From the NCBI GenBank assembly GCA_047635375.1, contig JBLIKP010000015.1, forward strand, positions 1 through 33,101: a stretch of 33,101 bases of DNA, read 5' to 3'. Below, one piece after another: positions 15,212 through 23,489 of the stretch. The notes beneath the pieces were generated by a model, which worked only from the letters and a program-made list of their open reading frames with translations, did not search any database and was not told the DNA's origin. The DNA is from JBLIKP01 sp047635375. Its GTDB lineage: Bacteria; Bacteroidota; Bacteroidia; Sphingobacteriales; Sphingobacteriaceae. Positions within the stretch are counted from its first letter, which is position 1, and every line of letters starts with the position of its first letter. The translations under genes were made by a program, and so were the position numbers.

Positions 15212-17047
15212 ATGGCTACAGCAGTACATAGCGCAGAAGGTCACGAACACCACAAGGAATCATTTCTTTCCAAGTATGTGTTCAGTATGGACCATAAGAT
15301 GATTGCCAAGCAGTTCCTTATTACTGGTATCATCATGGCGGTTTTCGCAATGGTTTTATCAATCTTTTTCCGTTTACAATTAGGATGGCCAGACCAAGAT
15401 TTCCCTTTCTTAGAGAAAATTTTAGGTAAATGGGCTGAAGGAGGAAGATTAAGTTCTGAATTCTATATGGCTATGGTTACCCTTCACGGAACAATCATGG
15501 TATTCTTCGTTCTAACAGCAGGTTTAAGTGGTACGTTTAGTAACCTTCTTATTCCTTATCAAATTGGAGCAAGAGATATGGCTTCGCCATTTATGAACAT
15601 GCTTTCTTACTGGTTCTTCTTTACAGCGGTAATCATTATGATTAGCTCGTTTTTTATTCAAACTGGACCAGCATCTGGTGGGTGGACAATTTATCCTCCC
15701 CTAAGTGCTTTGCCTAAGGCAATGCCAGGTTCTGGATTAGGAATGACCTTATGGCTAGCTTCAATGACTATGTTCGTTGCATCGTCTCTTTTAGGAGCAA
15801 TCAACTACATAAGTACTGTATTGAACATGAGAACAAAAGGGATGTCTATGAACAGACTTCCATTAACAATTTGGGCTTTCTTTTTAACAGCCATTATTGG
15901 TTTATTAGCTTTCCCTCCATTATTATCGGCGGTAATTCTTTTAATATTTGACCGTAGTGCTGGAACAAGTTTTTACTTAAATGAGATTTATCTTGGTGCC
16001 GAGGCATTAACCAATACAGGGGGTAGCCCAATTTTATGGCAACACCTTTTCTGGTTCCTAGGTCACCCTGAAGTTTATATTGTACTTCTTCCAGCTTTAG
16101 GTTTAACCTCTGAAGTACTAGCAACGCAAGCGCGTAAGCCTATTTTCGGTTACAAAGCGATGATTTTATCGTTATTAGCCATTACTGTACTTTCGTTTAT
16201 TGTATGGGGTCACCACATGTTTATTACGGGAATGAACCCATTCCTTGGATCGATATTCATGTTTACCACGCTAATTATTGCGGTGCCATCGGCGGTAAAA
16301 GTATTTAATTACTTAGCAACCCTTTGGAGAGGTAACTTACAGTTCTCGCCAGCAATGTTGTTTGCTATTGGTTTAGTATCGTTATTCATCTCTGGTGGAT
16401 TAACAGGACTATACCTTGGTAACGCTGCTTTAGATATTAACCTTCACGATACATACTTTGTTGTAGCTCACTTCCACTTGGTAATGGGTTCGGCGGCAAT
16501 TTTTGGAATGCTTTGTGGTGTTTACCACTGGTTCCCTAAGATGTTCGGTAGAATGTTGAATAACAAATTAGGATACATCCACTTCTGGTTAACTTTTATT
16601 GGAGTATACTTAGTATTCTTCCCAATGCACTTTATCGGACTAGACGGTGTTCCAAGACGTTACTATTCATTCACAGGTTTTGAATACATGGACAAATGGG
16701 CAGATTTAAACCAGTTTATTTCTGTTGCAGCTATTTTGGCTTCATTTGCTCAGATTGTATTCTTATACAACTTCTTCAATAGTATTTTCAACGGTAAGAA
16801 ATCAACTCAGAACCCTTGGAATTCAAATACACTTGAATGGACAACTCCATTGGAAAGAATTCACGGAAACTGGCCAGGAGAAATTCCTCATGTTTACCGT
16901 TGGCCTTATGATTATAGCAAACCAGGACATGATTTAGATTATATTCCACAAAACGTTCCTTTGAGTGAAACTAAAAGCAGCAATCTTCCGCATGATTTTC
17001 CAAGTGGAAAAATTGAAACTGATTTTAGTGAAACAGAATCTAATTAA
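15212..17047 (+). CDS. coxA: Cytochrome c oxidase subunit I, aa3 type (A1 family)
   Basis: This is the catalytic subunit that reduces O2 and pumps protons. It has 611 residues and 12 or more transmembrane helices. Metal ligands can be read directly: H92 (heme a), H285 in G-H-P-E-V-Y (CuB, with cross-linking Y289), H334-H335 (CuB), H420 (heme a3) and H422 (heme a) in H-F-H-L-V-M-G. E287 in GHPEVY and the N/D/N set in IPYQIGARDMASPFMN indicate an A1-type D-channel. The presence of ctaA and ctaB downstream supports heme A. The hydrophilic, His-containing N-terminus (AEGHEHHKES) and the extended C-terminal tail are outside the core fold. It is followed by ctaA after 20 bases. Confidence 0.97.
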   Translation: MATAVHSAEGHEHHKESFLSKYVFSMDHKMIAKQFLITGIIMAVFAMVLSIFFRLQLGWPDQDFPFLEKILGKWAEGGRLSSEFYMAMVTLHGTIMVFFVLTAGLSGTFSNLLIPYQIGARDMASPFMNMLSYWFFFTAVIIMISSFFIQTGPASGGWTIYPPLSALPKAMPGSGLGMTLWLASMTMFVASSLLGAINYISTVLNMRTKGMSMNRLPLTIWAFFLTAIIGLLAFPPLLSAVILLIFDRSAGTSFYLNEIYLGAEALTNTGGSPILWQHLFWFLGHPEVYIVLLPALGLTSEVLATQARKPIFGYKAMILSLLAITVLSFIVWGHHMFITGMNPFLGSIFMFTTLIIAVPSAVKVFNYLATLWRGNLQFSPAMLFAIGLVSLFISGGLTGLYLGNAALDINLHDTYFVVAHFHLVMGSAAIFGMLCGVYHWFPKMFGRMLNNKLGYIHFWLTFIGVYLVFFPMHFIGLDGVPRRYYSFTGFEYMDKWADLNQFISVAAILASFAQIVFLYNFFNSIFNGKKSTQNPWNSNTLEWTTPLERIHGNWPGEIPHVYRWPYDYSKPGHDLDYIPQNVPLSETKSSNLPHDFPSGKIETDFSETESN

Positions 17048-17067
17048 TTTAAGATTTCTAAGGCTGT

Positions 17068-18045
17068 ATGTCTGAAGACAATATAAAAAGGTACGATAGA
17101 ACTATGGTAAATTTCTCAAATTGGGGAATAGCTACTATAGTTGTATTATACCTTTTGATTTTAGCAGGAGGAGTTGTACGTAGCTCCGGTGCAGGAATGG
17201 GATGCCCAGATTGGCCTAAGTGCTTTGATAGGATTGTTCCTCCAACACATGTTGATGAATTACCCGCCAATTATCAAGAGATTTATAAGAACCATGGATA
17301 CGGTTCAACTGAGTTTAACGCAGTCAAAACTTGGATTGAATATATCAATAGACTCCTAGGAGTATTAACTGGCTTTTTCATTTTGATATCCTTCGGGTTA
17401 TCTATTAAAATAAGAAAGTCTAATCCGAAGATCTTTTATTTAATGTTAGCCACTTTTATTCTTGTTTTAATACAAGGATGGTTAGGAGGCCAGGTGGTTG
17501 CCACAAACCTGCACGCATTGTTGGTGTCAATTCATATGGTTTTGGCATTAGTGATTGTTGCCTTGGTAATTTGGGCAGTTTATTTAGCAAAACATCCTGC
17601 CACTGAAAATAAGGTAGAGGTTCCCGTTCTTTGGAGAAATTTATTGATTTGGACTTTGGTGCTTATTTTTGTCCAAGTGATAATAGGAACACAAGTAAGG
17701 GAACAAATTGATTTCTTAAGTGTTTTAATGATAGATGCTAGTCGTCAAAGTTGGGTTGATAGCTTAACATGGAGGTTAGAAATACATAGAATTTTAGCCC
17801 TTCCGATTATTGTAGTTTCAATTTTTGGTTGGTTAAAAGTGAAAAAATTAAATGTTAAAGCCGGATATTTCTTTGGAATTACTGCTGGATTAGCAATATT
17901 ACAAGTTTTGTTAGGGGTGTTTTTGAGTTATTTAGGTTTACCCCCAGTGGCTCAGGCATTACATATTTTAGTGGCATCCTTACTAGTAGGCTCGCATTTT
18001 TATTGTTTGTTATTGATAAAAATTGAGGGTAAAAAATTAAAATGA
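17068..18045 (+). CDS. ctaA: Heme A synthase (CtaA/COX15 family)
   Basis: CtaA oxidises the C8 methyl of heme O to give heme A for the oxidase. The 325-residue protein has eight predicted membrane helices in two four-helix bundles. It carries the family signature S-G-A-G-M-G-C46-P-D-W-P-K-C52, a cysteine pair in the first periplasmic loop, and histidines H149, H156, H240 and H299 at helix ends. The usual E-X-X-H motif of the first bundle reads E91-Y-I-N94-R here, so one of the four classical heme-ligand histidines is Asn. The ATG at 17068 is 20 bases after coxA. Its stop overlaps the ctaB start (ATGA, 18042-18045), indicating coupling. Function is secure by family and context, but the ligand change is worth checking. 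Confidence 0.93.
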   Translation: MSEDNIKRYDRTMVNFSNWGIATIVVLYLLILAGGVVRSSGAGMGCPDWPKCFDRIVPPTHVDELPANYQEIYKNHGYGSTEFNAVKTWIEYINRLLGVLTGFFILISFGLSIKIRKSNPKIFYLMLATFILVLIQGWLGGQVVATNLHALLVSIHMVLALVIVALVIWAVYLAKHPATENKVEVPVLWRNLLIWTLVLIFVQVIIGTQVREQIDFLSVLMIDASRQSWVDSLTWRLEIHRILALPIIVVSIFGWLKVKKLNVKAGYFFGITAGLAILQVLLGVFLSYLGLPPVAQALHILVASLLVGSHFYCLLLIKIEGKKLK

Positions 18046-18944
18046 GCGCATTAAGTTTAAACCATACTTTGAGCATAAAAGAAAAAATAGGAGCATTTTT
18101 AAGTCTTTTGAAAATCAGACTAGCTCTGCTAGTGGTTTTTTCTGCTGCAATTACCTATGTAATGGGAACGGCAGGTGCTTTTACATGGGGTAAGCTTTGG
18201 CTATTAGTTCTAGGTGGATTTTTAGTAACAGGTGGAGCCAATGGTTTAAATCAGGTTATCGAAAGAGATACAGACAAAAGAATGGATCGTACGCGTGGAA
18301 GGGCTTTGCCAGCAGGAAAGCTAACCGTTGCTGAGAGTATGATCTTTTGCATCCTCACAGGGTTAATTGGAGTAGCTATTTTAGGTTGGCAATTTAATTG
18401 GTTTTCGGCTTCATTAGGTTTAGCATCTCTTCTGATGTATGCCTTTGTGTACACTCCTTTTAAGAAAATAAATTCTTTTGCTGTTTTTATTGGTGCGATC
18501 CCAGGGGCAATGCCTCCCTTAATTGGATGGGCAGCAGTTTCAGGAAGTTTGGCGCCAGAAGCTTGGTTAATCTTTGCAATTCAATTTATGTGGCAATTCC
18601 CTCATTTCTGGAGTATTGCTTGGGTTTTGGATGACGATTACAATAAAGGCGGCTTTCGATTGCTTCCTGCAAAAGATGGAAGAAGCAAACAAAGTGCGTT
18701 TCATATATTAGTCTATTCCTTCACATTGTTGGCAGTAAGTGCCATGGTGGTTAGGTTTGATATGGCTAATGCTCTTACTCTAGCGGTTGTGTTATTATCC
18801 GGGGTTTATTTGGTATATAAAAGTATAGTATTGTATAAAACACTTAAAGTTGAAGATGCTAAGAAGTTGATGTTTTCAACCTTTTACTATTTGCCAATAG
18901 TTCAGGTAGCGCTTTTACTTTATACACTATTTGGAAAAAATTAA
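18042..18944 (+). CDS. ctaB: Protoheme IX farnesyltransferase (heme O synthase)
   Basis: CtaB adds a farnesyl group to heme b to give heme O, the substrate of CtaA. The 300-residue protein is a UbiA-family membrane prenyltransferase with about nine helices. The first Asp-rich motif is N-Q-V-I-E-R-D-T-D-K-R-M-D-R-T, followed by RGRALPAG. The second is D-D-D-Y-N-K-G-G-F-R-L-L-P. These bind Mg-diphosphate. It overlaps ctaA by four bases and directly abuts the next gene, whose ATG at 18945 follows its TAA without any spacer. Tight packing indicates a single transcript with both oxidase subunits and heme A enzymes. Confidence 0.96.
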   Translation: MSALSLNHTLSIKEKIGAFLSLLKIRLALLVVFSAAITYVMGTAGAFTWGKLWLLVLGGFLVTGGANGLNQVIERDTDKRMDRTRGRALPAGKLTVAESMIFCILTGLIGVAILGWQFNWFSASLGLASLLMYAFVYTPFKKINSFAVFIGAIPGAMPPLIGWAAVSGSLAPEAWLIFAIQFMWQFPHFWSIAWVLDDDYNKGGFRLLPAKDGRSKQSAFHILVYSFTLLAVSAMVVRFDMANALTLAVVLLSGVYLVYKSIVLYKTLKVEDAKKLMFSTFYYLPIVQVALLLYTLFGKN

Positions 18945-19508
18945 ATGGAAAAGCAAAGTACAACTGTAATTAATGCCAAAGCCGTAAGATTTACGGTTTG
19001 GCTAATTATTGTAGCGATAATAATGATGTTTGCGGGTCTAACCAGTGCATACATTGTAAGAAAAGCTGAAGGGAATTGGACTATGTTCGAACTGCCTTCA
19101 CGCTTTATTTTTTCAACTGTTAGTATACTAATTAGCAGTTTAACGCTTCATTGGTCGCACAGCCAAGCCAAAAAAGGAAATTCAAAAAAGCAAATGATTG
19201 GAGTCTGGATTTCCCTAGTTTTAGGAACTCTTTTTCTAATTTTGCAATGGAAAAGTTTTGGACAGTTAGTGGATCAAGGCGTATTCCTAACAGGAAATCC
19301 AAGCGGTGGTTTCCTATATATAATTACTGGTCTTCACGGTCTGCATATCTTTGCAGGATTAGTGTGGATGCTTGTAATTATTTTAGGTGTTAATTCAAAA
19401 ATCAACCAAAGCCTCAATGTGCTTCGCAGCTCACTTTGCCTTACCTACTGGCATTTTGTGGATATTTTGTGGATTTATTTGTTTATATTCTTAATTTTGA
19501 ACCATTAA
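18945..19508 (+). CDS. Cytochrome c oxidase subunit III-like protein (first copy)
   Basis: This 187-residue protein has five predicted membrane helices and the subunit III family pattern. The first helix ends in MMFAGLTSAYIVRKAEGNW. Then come G-L-H-G-L-H-I-F-A-G and the terminal Y-W-H-F-V-D-I-L-W-I-Y-L-F. It belongs to the short heme-copper oxidase subunit III family and stabilises the catalytic subunit. It starts directly after the ctaB stop. A second, longer subunit III gene follows 11 bases later, so this operon encodes two paralogues; which one sits in the canonical position cannot be told from sequence alone. Confidence 0.9.
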   Translation: MEKQSTTVINAKAVRFTVWLIIVAIIMMFAGLTSAYIVRKAEGNWTMFELPSRFIFSTVSILISSLTLHWSHSQAKKGNSKKQMIGVWISLVLGTLFLILQWKSFGQLVDQGVFLTGNPSGGFLYIITGLHGLHIFAGLVWMLVIILGVNSKINQSLNVLRSSLCLTYWHFVDILWIYLFIFLILNH

Positions 19509-19519
19509 AAAAATCGAAC

Positions 19520-20179
19520 ATGTCGAGCCATATTACGAAGAGTATAAAGAGCCCATGGGGCGGAGGTGTTTCTCCTTTTAATGCCAGTTACGGTAAAATA
19601 ATGATGTGGATCTTCCTTTTATCGGATGCATTCACTTTTACCGCACTATTAGTAGCCTATGGAGCTATGAGATTCAGCTCAGCTGAATGGCCTAATCCTG
19701 AGTTAGTTTTTAAAAGTATTCCATTTTATCATGGTGAAACCTCATTGCCACTTGTGTTTGTGGGGATAATGACTTTTATCCTTATTATGAGTTCGGTTAC
19801 AATGGTTCTAGGTGTTGAGGCGGGTACTCGAATGGATAAAAAAGCAGTCGGTAAATGGATGTTTTGGACCATTATTGGTGGATTAGCTTTCTTAGGTTGT
19901 CAAGCTTGGGAGTGGACTCACATGATTATGGAAGGTGCAAAATTAAGCAGCAACCCTTGGGGTAGCCCGATTTTCTGTCAACTGTTTTTCATTATAACTG
20001 GTTTTCACGGTTTCCACGTATTTAGTGGTGTGGTAATCAATTTCATTATTTACCTAAACGTTAGAAAAGGTACCTATGAAAAAAGAGGCCATTATGAAAT
20101 GGTTGAGAAGGTTGGTTTATACTGGCACTTTGTAGATTTAGTATGGGTATTCGTATTTACTTTCTTCTACTTAGTTTAA
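19520..20179 (+). CDS. Cytochrome c oxidase subunit III (second copy)
   Basis: The 219-residue protein has five membrane helices and the subunit III signatures W-G-G-G-V-S-P-F-N-A-S-Y-G-K near the start, G-F-H-G-F-H-V-F-S-G and the C-terminal Y-W-H-F-V-D-L-V-W-V-F-V-F. The frame is open further upstream, to an ATG at 19436 inside the preceding gene. The ATG at 19520 is the better start because the extra 28 residues have no family counterpart and would overlap the neighbour by 73 bases. It lies 11 bases after the first subunit III-like gene and 40 bases before the subunit IV gene. Confidence 0.92.
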   Translation: MSSHITKSIKSPWGGGVSPFNASYGKIMMWIFLLSDAFTFTALLVAYGAMRFSSAEWPNPELVFKSIPFYHGETSLPLVFVGIMTFILIMSSVTMVLGVEAGTRMDKKAVGKWMFWTIIGGLAFLGCQAWEWTHMIMEGAKLSSNPWGSPIFCQLFFIITGFHGFHVFSGVVINFIIYLNVRKGTYEKRGHYEMVEKVGLYWHFVDLVWVFVFTFFYLV

Positions 20180-20219
20180 TAATTAATTAAAAGCATTTTA
20201 CATTTCTATCTTTAAGAAT

Positions 20220-20555
20220 ATGTCAGCAGAACAACATACAGAAGTACAAGCTCACGCACATGATGGGCCCACCGTAAAGGGAATATGGAAAGTATTTTGG
20301 ATTTTATTAATCCTTACGGCAGTCGAATTTATTATCGCACTAGCGATACCAACGACTGTTATTCCTAGAACAATAAAGAACTATATTTTCATTGTGTTAA
20401 CAATTGCGAAGGCTTACTACATTGTAAACTCTTTCATGCACATGAAATATGAGAAACCAAGTTTTACCTATGCTATCTTTGTACCGATGGTATTCTTAAT
20501 TGGTTTCCTTTTCGCCTTGCTTTCAGAAGGAAGTTATTGGCTTTTAGTACGTTAA
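20220..20555 (+). CDS. Cytochrome c oxidase subunit IV family protein
   Basis: This 111-residue protein has a short hydrophilic, His-rich N-terminus followed by three membrane helices (~20-42, ~50-66, ~82-108). The M-H-M-K-Y-E motif between helices two and three (FMHMKYEKPS) is typical of the prokaryotic subunit IV (caa3_CtaG/CoxD-like) family. It is an accessory membrane subunit without cofactors that probably helps assembly or stability of the aa3 oxidase. Position after the two subunit III genes is as expected. Confidence 0.9.
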   Translation: MSAEQHTEVQAHAHDGPTVKGIWKVFWILLILTAVEFIIALAIPTTVIPRTIKNYIFIVLTIAKAYYIVNSFMHMKYEKPSFTYAIFVPMVFLIGFLFALLSEGSYWLLVR

Positions 20556-20573
20556 TAAATTAAATACCACGCC

Positions 20574-21254
20574 ATGCGTTGGAACAAATTATTATTAGTA
20601 GTAATACTTATCCTTTTCCCCTGTTTGGGCTACATACTACTCCAATCAGGGAAAAATCATTTTGTAACCTTACCATATTTAGGTCCGTCAGAAGTTGTTG
20701 AGTCAATTATTGATGGTGAAGTGATTTCAGACACCCTCTATCATAAAATTCCAGATTTTTCTTTTATCAATCAACTTGGTGATACTGTCACTCAAGATGA
20801 TTTTAAAGGAAAAATTTATGTAGCAGATTTTTTCTTTGTATCGTGTCCTACTATCTGTAAAGAGATGGTGAAAAACATGGGTAAAATTCAAAAAGAATTT
20901 TCTAGTCGACAGCAGGTGAAATTGATTTCTCATACTGTTAACCCTGAAGCCGACTCAGTGTCGGTGCTTAAAGAGTACGGAGAGAAACACGACGCTAACC
21001 CTAACCAATGGAGTTTAGTGACAGGTAAGAAAAAAGATATTTATCAAATAGCGCGTCAGGGTTATATGGTAAATGCTTTGGTAGGGGACGGTGGTCCAAC
21101 AGATTTTATCCATACTGAATTATTTGCCTTAATTGATTATGATGGGCACATTAGAAGTTTTCACGATGGCACTACCAAAGACGGTGTTGACAATATTATG
21201 GATGAAATAAAATTGTTGATGTTGGAAAAACTGAGGAAAGAAGAAAATCGTTAG
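20574..21254 (+). CDS. SCO1/SenC/PrrC family copper chaperone
   Basis: SCO proteins deliver copper to, or reduce, the CuA site of subunit II. The 226-residue protein has an N-terminal membrane anchor (~5-22) and a periplasmic thioredoxin-like domain. The copper-binding set is present: C91-P-T-I-C95 in FFVSCPTICKEM and H180 in D-F-I-H-T. It follows the subunit IV gene by 18 bases within the oxidase block, matching a role in maturing the CuA centre of the upstream coxB product. The product is likely held on the outer face of the inner membrane. Confidence 0.93.
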   Translation: MRWNKLLLVVILILFPCLGYILLQSGKNHFVTLPYLGPSEVVESIIDGEVISDTLYHKIPDFSFINQLGDTVTQDDFKGKIYVADFFFVSCPTICKEMVKNMGKIQKEFSSRQQVKLISHTVNPEADSVSVLKEYGEKHDANPNQWSLVTGKKKDIYQIARQGYMVNALVGDGGPTDFIHTELFALIDYDGHIRSFHDGTTKDGVDNIMDEIKLLMLEKLRKEENR

Positions 21255-21278
21255 TATTTCTATCTAAAGAAACTCAAA

Positions 21279-21818
21279 ATGAAACAAAACATAGCTAATA
21301 AAGAAGGTCTTTTCATGAAGATAATTGCGGTTCTTTCAATCGTAATTCCTATTGCAGTAGCCTTCTTAATATTTTTGCCGCAAAACGGCATTTTTGGAGA
21401 TTTGGAAGTTTCCTTCCTCCCAAAATTACATGCAATTTTTAATACTGCAGCCACGGTGTTTTTGATTTGTGGTTATCTTTTGGTGATTCGCGGGAAAGTG
21501 ACTTTACATAAAGTTTGTATGTGGGGAGCGTTTGCTGTTTCGGCAATGTTTTTAGTTTCTTACGTGATTTATCATGCACAATCAGAGCCCACTACTTTTG
21601 GCGGTGATGGTATGGTTAAATACATTTATTATTTTATTTTAATTACCCATATAATACTGGCAGTGGCAATAGTTCCGTTGGTATTAATAACCATTTTTAG
21701 GTCCGTATCCGGACAGATTAGTAAGCATAGGAAGATTGCCAAAATCACCTTACCAATTTGGTTATATGTTACTATAACAGGGGTTGTGGTTTACTTTATG
21801 ATCTCTCCCTATTATTAA
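21279..21818 (+). CDS. DUF420 membrane protein, putative oxidase assembly factor
   Basis: The 179-residue protein has five predicted membrane helices and fits DUF420, a family often encoded beside SCO and cytochrome oxidase genes. Histidines near helix ends (LPKLHAIFN, VTLHKVC, VIYHAQS, LITHII and SKHRKIA) could bind heme or copper, although no member's activity can be read from the sequence. No classical CtaG/Cox11 gene is visible in this window, so a role in CuB insertion is an attractive but unproven idea. It is 24 bases downstream of the SCO gene, and an in-frame second Met at residue 13 is a possible alternative start. Confidence 0.8.
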   Translation: MKQNIANKEGLFMKIIAVLSIVIPIAVAFLIFLPQNGIFGDLEVSFLPKLHAIFNTAATVFLICGYLLVIRGKVTLHKVCMWGAFAVSAMFLVSYVIYHAQSEPTTFGGDGMVKYIYYFILITHIILAVAIVPLVLITIFRSVSGQISKHRKIAKITLPIWLYVTITGVVVYFMISPYY

Positions 21819-21854
21819 AACTATTTTCAACGAGAAGCCGTTAAACTATTTACG

Positions 21855-22121
21855 ATGAAAAAAGTATTTGCAATTTCTTTAATCACATTGTTGATTACAA
21901 TAACCGCAGTTCCTTTGACCTCGGCTCAATGTCCGATGTGCAAATCGGCGGTAGAATCATCGATGTCTGACCCAGATAATAACGTTGGAATGGGTCTTAA
22001 TACAGGGATTCTTTATCTATTGGCAACTCCATATCTTTTGGTTGGAGCGGTTGGATTTATGTGGTGGAAAAAGCTGAAGAAGAAAGAGCAAGATGTTGAA
22101 GGCACTTCAATTGAAAGTTAA
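21855..22121 (+). CDS. Small membrane protein with CPMC motif, last gene of the oxidase block
   Basis: The 88-residue product has a signal sequence (1-25, ending T-S-A-Q), immediately followed by C26-P-M-C29-K. A short polar stretch, one membrane helix (~50-70, with LLATPYLLVGAVGFMWW) and a Lys/Glu-rich cytoplasmic tail come next. The Cys pair would sit outside the inner membrane at the extreme mature N-terminus. The residue before Cys26 is Gln, so this is not a standard lipobox. Function is not known to me. Its location after SCO and DUF420 and before the operon terminator suggests a metal or thiol role in oxidase maturation, which is inference. Confidence 0.75.
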   Translation: MKKVFAISLITLLITITAVPLTSAQCPMCKSAVESSMSDPDNNVGMGLNTGILYLLATPYLLVGAVGFMWWKKLKKKEQDVEGTSIES

Positions 22122-22145
22122 GAAAAGAAAAAATCAATACATATT

Positions 22146-22179
22146 AAACCCTCTTCAATTATTTGAAGAGGGTTTTTTT
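22146..22179 (+). terminator. Factor-independent terminator of the act-cox operon
   Basis: AAACCCTCTTCAA (22146-22158) pairs perfectly over 13 bases with TTGAAGAGGGTTT (22163-22175) around a TTAT loop and continues into a T-tract to 22179. It lies 25 bases after the CPMC gene stop. It ends only 10 bases before the ATG of the next gene. Confidence 0.93.
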
Positions 22180-22189
22180 ATATTTGGTC

Positions 22190-22846
22190 ATGGTGAAAAG
22201 TGGAACACTTGAATTCTTAAATGATTTATCCCGGAATAATAACAGGGAGTGGTTTACGGAAAATAAACCAAGATATGTTGATGCAAATAAGGATTGGCAT
22301 GAGTTTGTGCAACTCGTTATTGAAGGAATGGGAAGATTTGATCAAAGAATGATTGGTACAGAAGCTAAAAAATGCACATTTAGGCTTTTTAGGGACGTAA
22401 GGTTCAGTAAGGACAAAACACCCTATAAAACACATTTCGGTGCATTTGTGGCTCCAGGAGGGCGTAAGAAACCTTCTCCTGGATATTATGTCCAAGTAAA
22501 TAGTGATAAGTGTTTTTGCGGCGCCGGATATTGGCATCCTGAAAAGGAAGACCTTGCTTCTATAAGACAAGAAATAGACTATAATGCAACCGTTCTTGAG
22601 TCAATAATGGATGCCCAAGAGTTTAAAGGGCACTATGACGGTATAAAAGGTGATGAACTAAAGCTAGCGCCAAAGGGTTATCCAAAAGACCACCCGAAAA
22701 TTCACCTTTTAAAGAAAAAAGACTTTATTGTTTCAAGTACTTTGGATCCAACGGAAATGACATCGGCGGAAGCCTTACCAAAGCTGTTGGAAAAATTTGC
22801 CGCGGCACAACCGTTTATTAAATTTTTGAACGAGGCGATTTCTTAG
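22190..22846 (+). CDS. DUF2461 family protein
   Basis: This 218-residue protein matches the DUF2461 (TIGR02453) pattern: an opening TLEFLNDLSRNNNREWFTENK, then F-R-L-F-R-D-V-R-F-S-K-D-K-T-P-Y-K-T-H, then P-G-Y-Y-V-Q and a GAGYWHP segment. The family has no established biochemical activity. The frame is open upstream into the terminator hairpin, but only the ATG at 22190 gives the family N-terminus. Its stop overlaps by four bases the stop of the convergent folE gene. A TAnnTTTG-like box at 22179-22186 is too close to the ATG to serve unless translation starts further in. Confidence 0.85.
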   Translation: MVKSGTLEFLNDLSRNNNREWFTENKPRYVDANKDWHEFVQLVIEGMGRFDQRMIGTEAKKCTFRLFRDVRFSKDKTPYKTHFGAFVAPGGRKKPSPGYYVQVNSDKCFCGAGYWHPEKEDLASIRQEIDYNATVLESIMDAQEFKGHYDGIKGDELKLAPKGYPKDHPKIHLLKKKDFIVSSTLDPTEMTSAEALPKLLEKFAAAQPFIKFLNEAIS

Positions 22847-23460
22847 CTAAGTCTGTTCGAAATTAAGTGCATGAACTCACTACGAGTTCTGTCATTTTCA
22901 AATTCACCCGTAAATGCCGAAGTAGTAGTTGCCGAGTTTTGTTTTTGGATACCGCGCATACTCATGCAAAGGTGACGGGCTTCAATAACAACCGCGACCC
23001 CTAAAGGCGATAGGGTTTCTTGAATACAATCACGTATCTCGTTGGTGAGTCTTTCCTGAACTTGAAGCCTCCTTGCAAAGGCATCAACTACTCTTGGGAT
23101 TTTACTTAATCCTACCACATGCCCATTTGGTATGTACGCCACATGTGCCTTTCCGAAAAAAGGCAATAAGTGGTGTTCACAAAGGGAATAGATTTCAATG
23201 TCTTTGACAATAACCATTTGGCTATAGTCTTCCTTGAACATTGCCGATTTTAATATTTCTGCAGGTTTTAAATCGTAACCATGGGTTAGGTATTGCATGG
23301 CTTTTGCCACACGCTCAGGAGTTTTTAATAAGCCCTCACGTTCTGGGTCTTCACCCATTTCCTTAAGAATATTGGCGTATGATTGGGAGATTGTATCAAC
23401 CTTATCTTGGTTGTATCTGTCAATTTTGGTGTAACCGTCCATTGGATTTTCTTCGTTCAT
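22843..23460 (-). CDS. folE: GTP cyclohydrolase I
   Basis: FolE converts GTP to 7,8-dihydroneopterin triphosphate, the entry to folate, biopterin and queuosine precursors. The 205-residue protein carries the zinc site C94-E-H-H97 and C165 (E-A-R-H-L-C-M-S-M-R-G), and the signatures P-E-R-V-A-K-A, LLPFFGKAHVAYIP, GLSKIPR and FARRLQVQERLT. Length and all catalytic positions are normal. It lies 29 bases after the stop of a PTPS-type gene on the same strand, so the two probably share a transcript and sequential substrates. The 3' end overlaps the DUF2461 gene tail to tail. Confidence 0.97.
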   Translation of the reverse strand: MNEENPMDGYTKIDRYNQDKVDTISQSYANILKEMGEDPEREGLLKTPERVAKAMQYLTHGYDLKPAEILKSAMFKEDYSQMVIVKDIEIYSLCEHHLLPFFGKAHVAYIPNGHVVGLSKIPRVVDAFARRLQVQERLTNEIRDCIQETLSPLGVAVVIEARHLCMSMRGIQKQNSATTTSAFTGEFENDRTRSEFMHLISNRLS

Positions 23461-23489
23461 AATTTACGGTGGTTGCGGAGTTTAATAGA

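Noticed and set aside
19436..19519. Upstream start for the second subunit III gene
   Set aside because: It would overlap the preceding gene by 73 bases and add 28 residues without family counterpart; ATG 19520 fits the family start.
22163..22189. TTG start at 22163 for the DUF2461 gene
   Set aside because: It lies within the terminator stem and adds nine residues not typical for the family.
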